NCBI RefSeq assembly: GCF_036226445.1
Contig: NZ_CP108474.1
Coordinates: 1,736,001-1,800,000 of the forward strand
Reading direction: 5' to 3'
Origin: Streptomyces sp. NBC_01255
GTDB lineage: Bacteria; Actinomycetota; Actinomycetes; Streptomycetales; Streptomycetaceae
Length of the DNA: 64,000 nucleotides
In this document: positions 63,242 to 64,000 of the stretch, one piece after another
Layout: the number at the start of each line of letters is the position of its first letter
How positions within the stretch are numbered: position 1 is the first letter of the stretch
The notes under the pieces: generated by a model
The model's database searches: none
Told to the model about the DNA's origin: nothing
The model's input: the letters and a program-made list of their open reading frames with translations, nothing else
Position numbers and translations under genes: made by a program

Positions 63242-64000
63242 GAAGAGGGGTCCTCGGGAGTACGGGGGGCCCGGGCCGAGGTGCCGGTGCGCAGGGCCTG
63301 GGCGTACCGCTCGTAGCGTTCGTACCGCTCGACGCGGCGCCGGTTGGCGCGGCGGAAGCGGCGGGCGACGAGCCGGGCGAGGTCGGCGGCGCCGACCATG
63401 CCGGCCTCGGGGCCGAGCTGGGCGCGGACGATGCGGGCCTCGGGGCGGTAGCCGCGGCCGGTGAGGTGGCGGCGGAAGGCGTCGCGGGCGGGGCCGATGA
63501 GGAGGTCGTCGGCGGCGGAGACGCCTCCACCGATGACGAAGCAGGAGGGGTCGAGGGCGGCGGCGAGGTTGGCGATGCCGACGCCGAGCCACTGGCCGAT
63601 GTCCTGGAGCAGCTCGATGCTCATGGCGTCGCCCTCGCGGGCGAGCTCGGTGATGAGCGGTCCGGTGATGTCGGGGATGTGGCCCTTGACCCGCTCGATG
63701 ATCTCGTACGCCACCGGGGAGTCGGCGGCGGCCAGCTCGCGGGCCTCGCGGACGAGGGCGTTGCCCGAGCTGTACTGCTCCCAGCAGCCGCGGTTGCCGC
63801 AGGGGCAGCGGTGGCCGCCGGGGACGACCTGCATGTGCCCGAACTCGCCGGCGACGCCGTACTTGCCGCGCTTGACCTGGCCGTCCTCCAGGATCGCGCC
63901 GCCGATGCCCGTACCGAGGGTGATCATGACGAGGTGGTCCTCGCCGCGCCCGGCGCCGAAGCGCCATTCGGCCCAGGCGGCGGTGTTGGCGTCGTTGTCG
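63238..64000 (-). CDS. glkA: ROK-family glucokinase, C-terminal part (partial)
   Basis: A sugar kinase of the ROK family, cut by the right edge of the window; about 254 residues are present. NDANTAAWAEW, TLGTGIGGAIL (phosphate loop), the zinc motif CPCGNRGCWEQYSSG and VIGGGVSAADDLLIGPA are diagnostic. The C-terminal tail is Arg/Tyr-rich (RRVERYERYERYAQAL). In Streptomyces, the ROK glucokinase is central to glucose use and carbon catabolite control. It is the first gene of the minus-strand set with the membrane protein and PHP gene. Confidence 0.93.
   Translation of the reverse strand, partial: DNDANTAAWAEWRFGAGRGEDHLVMITLGTGIGGAILEDGQVKRGKYGVAGEFGHMQVVPGGHRCPCGNRGCWEQYSSGNALVREARELAAADSPVAYEIIERVKGHIPDITGPLITELAREGDAMSIELLQDIGQWLGVGIANLAAALDPSCFVIGGGVSAADDLLIGPARDAFRRHLTGRGYRPEARIVRAQLGPEAGMVGAADLARLVARRFRRANRRRVERYERYERYAQALRTGTSARAPRTPEDPSS

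Overview
The window is a stretch of high-GC actinobacterial chromosome, almost certainly from a Streptomyces. The evidence is very high third-position GC, frequent GTG starts with AGGAGG-type ribosome binding sites, many stop/start overlaps (ATGA, GTGA), F420-dependent enzymes, and a complete whiE-type spore-pigment cluster. No rRNA, tRNA or CRISPR array was seen.

Left part (1-9,943). A minus-strand catabolic operon runs nitrilase (beta-ureidopropionase-like), class-III aminotransferase, dihydropyrimidinase/hydantoinase, F420-dependent LLM oxidoreductase, and finally an NCS1 nucleobase permease cut by the window edge. This looks like reductive pyrimidine or hydantoin use. Between the LLM gene and the permease sits an IS cluster (about 1,187-5,317): an IS5-family element, an IS5/IS427-type element and an IS701 element. 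The last two are chained by shared CTAG targets. A decayed second LLM copy lies on the permease side.

Middle left (10,159-30,100). Mostly ordinary streptomycete genes: a PPOX F420 enzyme, an alginate-lyase-like lipoprotein, an HxlR/NAD(P)-binding divergent pair, an XRE regulator facing a second methionine aminopeptidase across a compact promoter, gamma-glutamyltransferase, a P450, a TPR-like protein, a secreted S15-like hydrolase, the gluABCD glutamate importer, exonuclease III, an MBL hydrolase and a PcaD-PcaC fusion.

Spore pigment (30,167-37,389). A divergent FAD monooxygenase is followed by a SchA/CurD-like protein, cupin, KS-alpha, chain-length factor, ACP, aromatase/cyclase and a TcmI-type cyclase. 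The order matches the whiE cluster and ends in an 18-bp bidirectional terminator. An O-methyltransferase, a beta-helix protein and an MFS exporter follow.

Glyoxylate shunt (41,423-47,188). A RamB/ScfR-type regulator is divergent from isocitrate lyase, followed by malate synthase and a translationally coupled 3-hydroxyacyl-CoA dehydrogenase.

Hybrid PKS-NRPS cluster (about 47,578-61,139). This is the most unusual part. One 2,001-residue protein reads ACP-KS-AT-AT-ACP-C. Next come an A-PCP protein, a stand-alone ketosynthase whose first catalytic His is Asn, a P450 and a formyltransferase-fold protein lacking the catalytic Asn. All are joined by short spacers or 4-nt overlaps, with a divergent MFS exporter. 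There is no thioesterase. I infer a small acyl-amino-acid product released by the ketosynthase, plausibly a tetramic acid, by analogy with the fungal TAS1 enzyme.

Right end (61,157-64,000). A minus-strand set: ROK glucokinase (partial), a small membrane protein and a PHP-type phosphoesterase.
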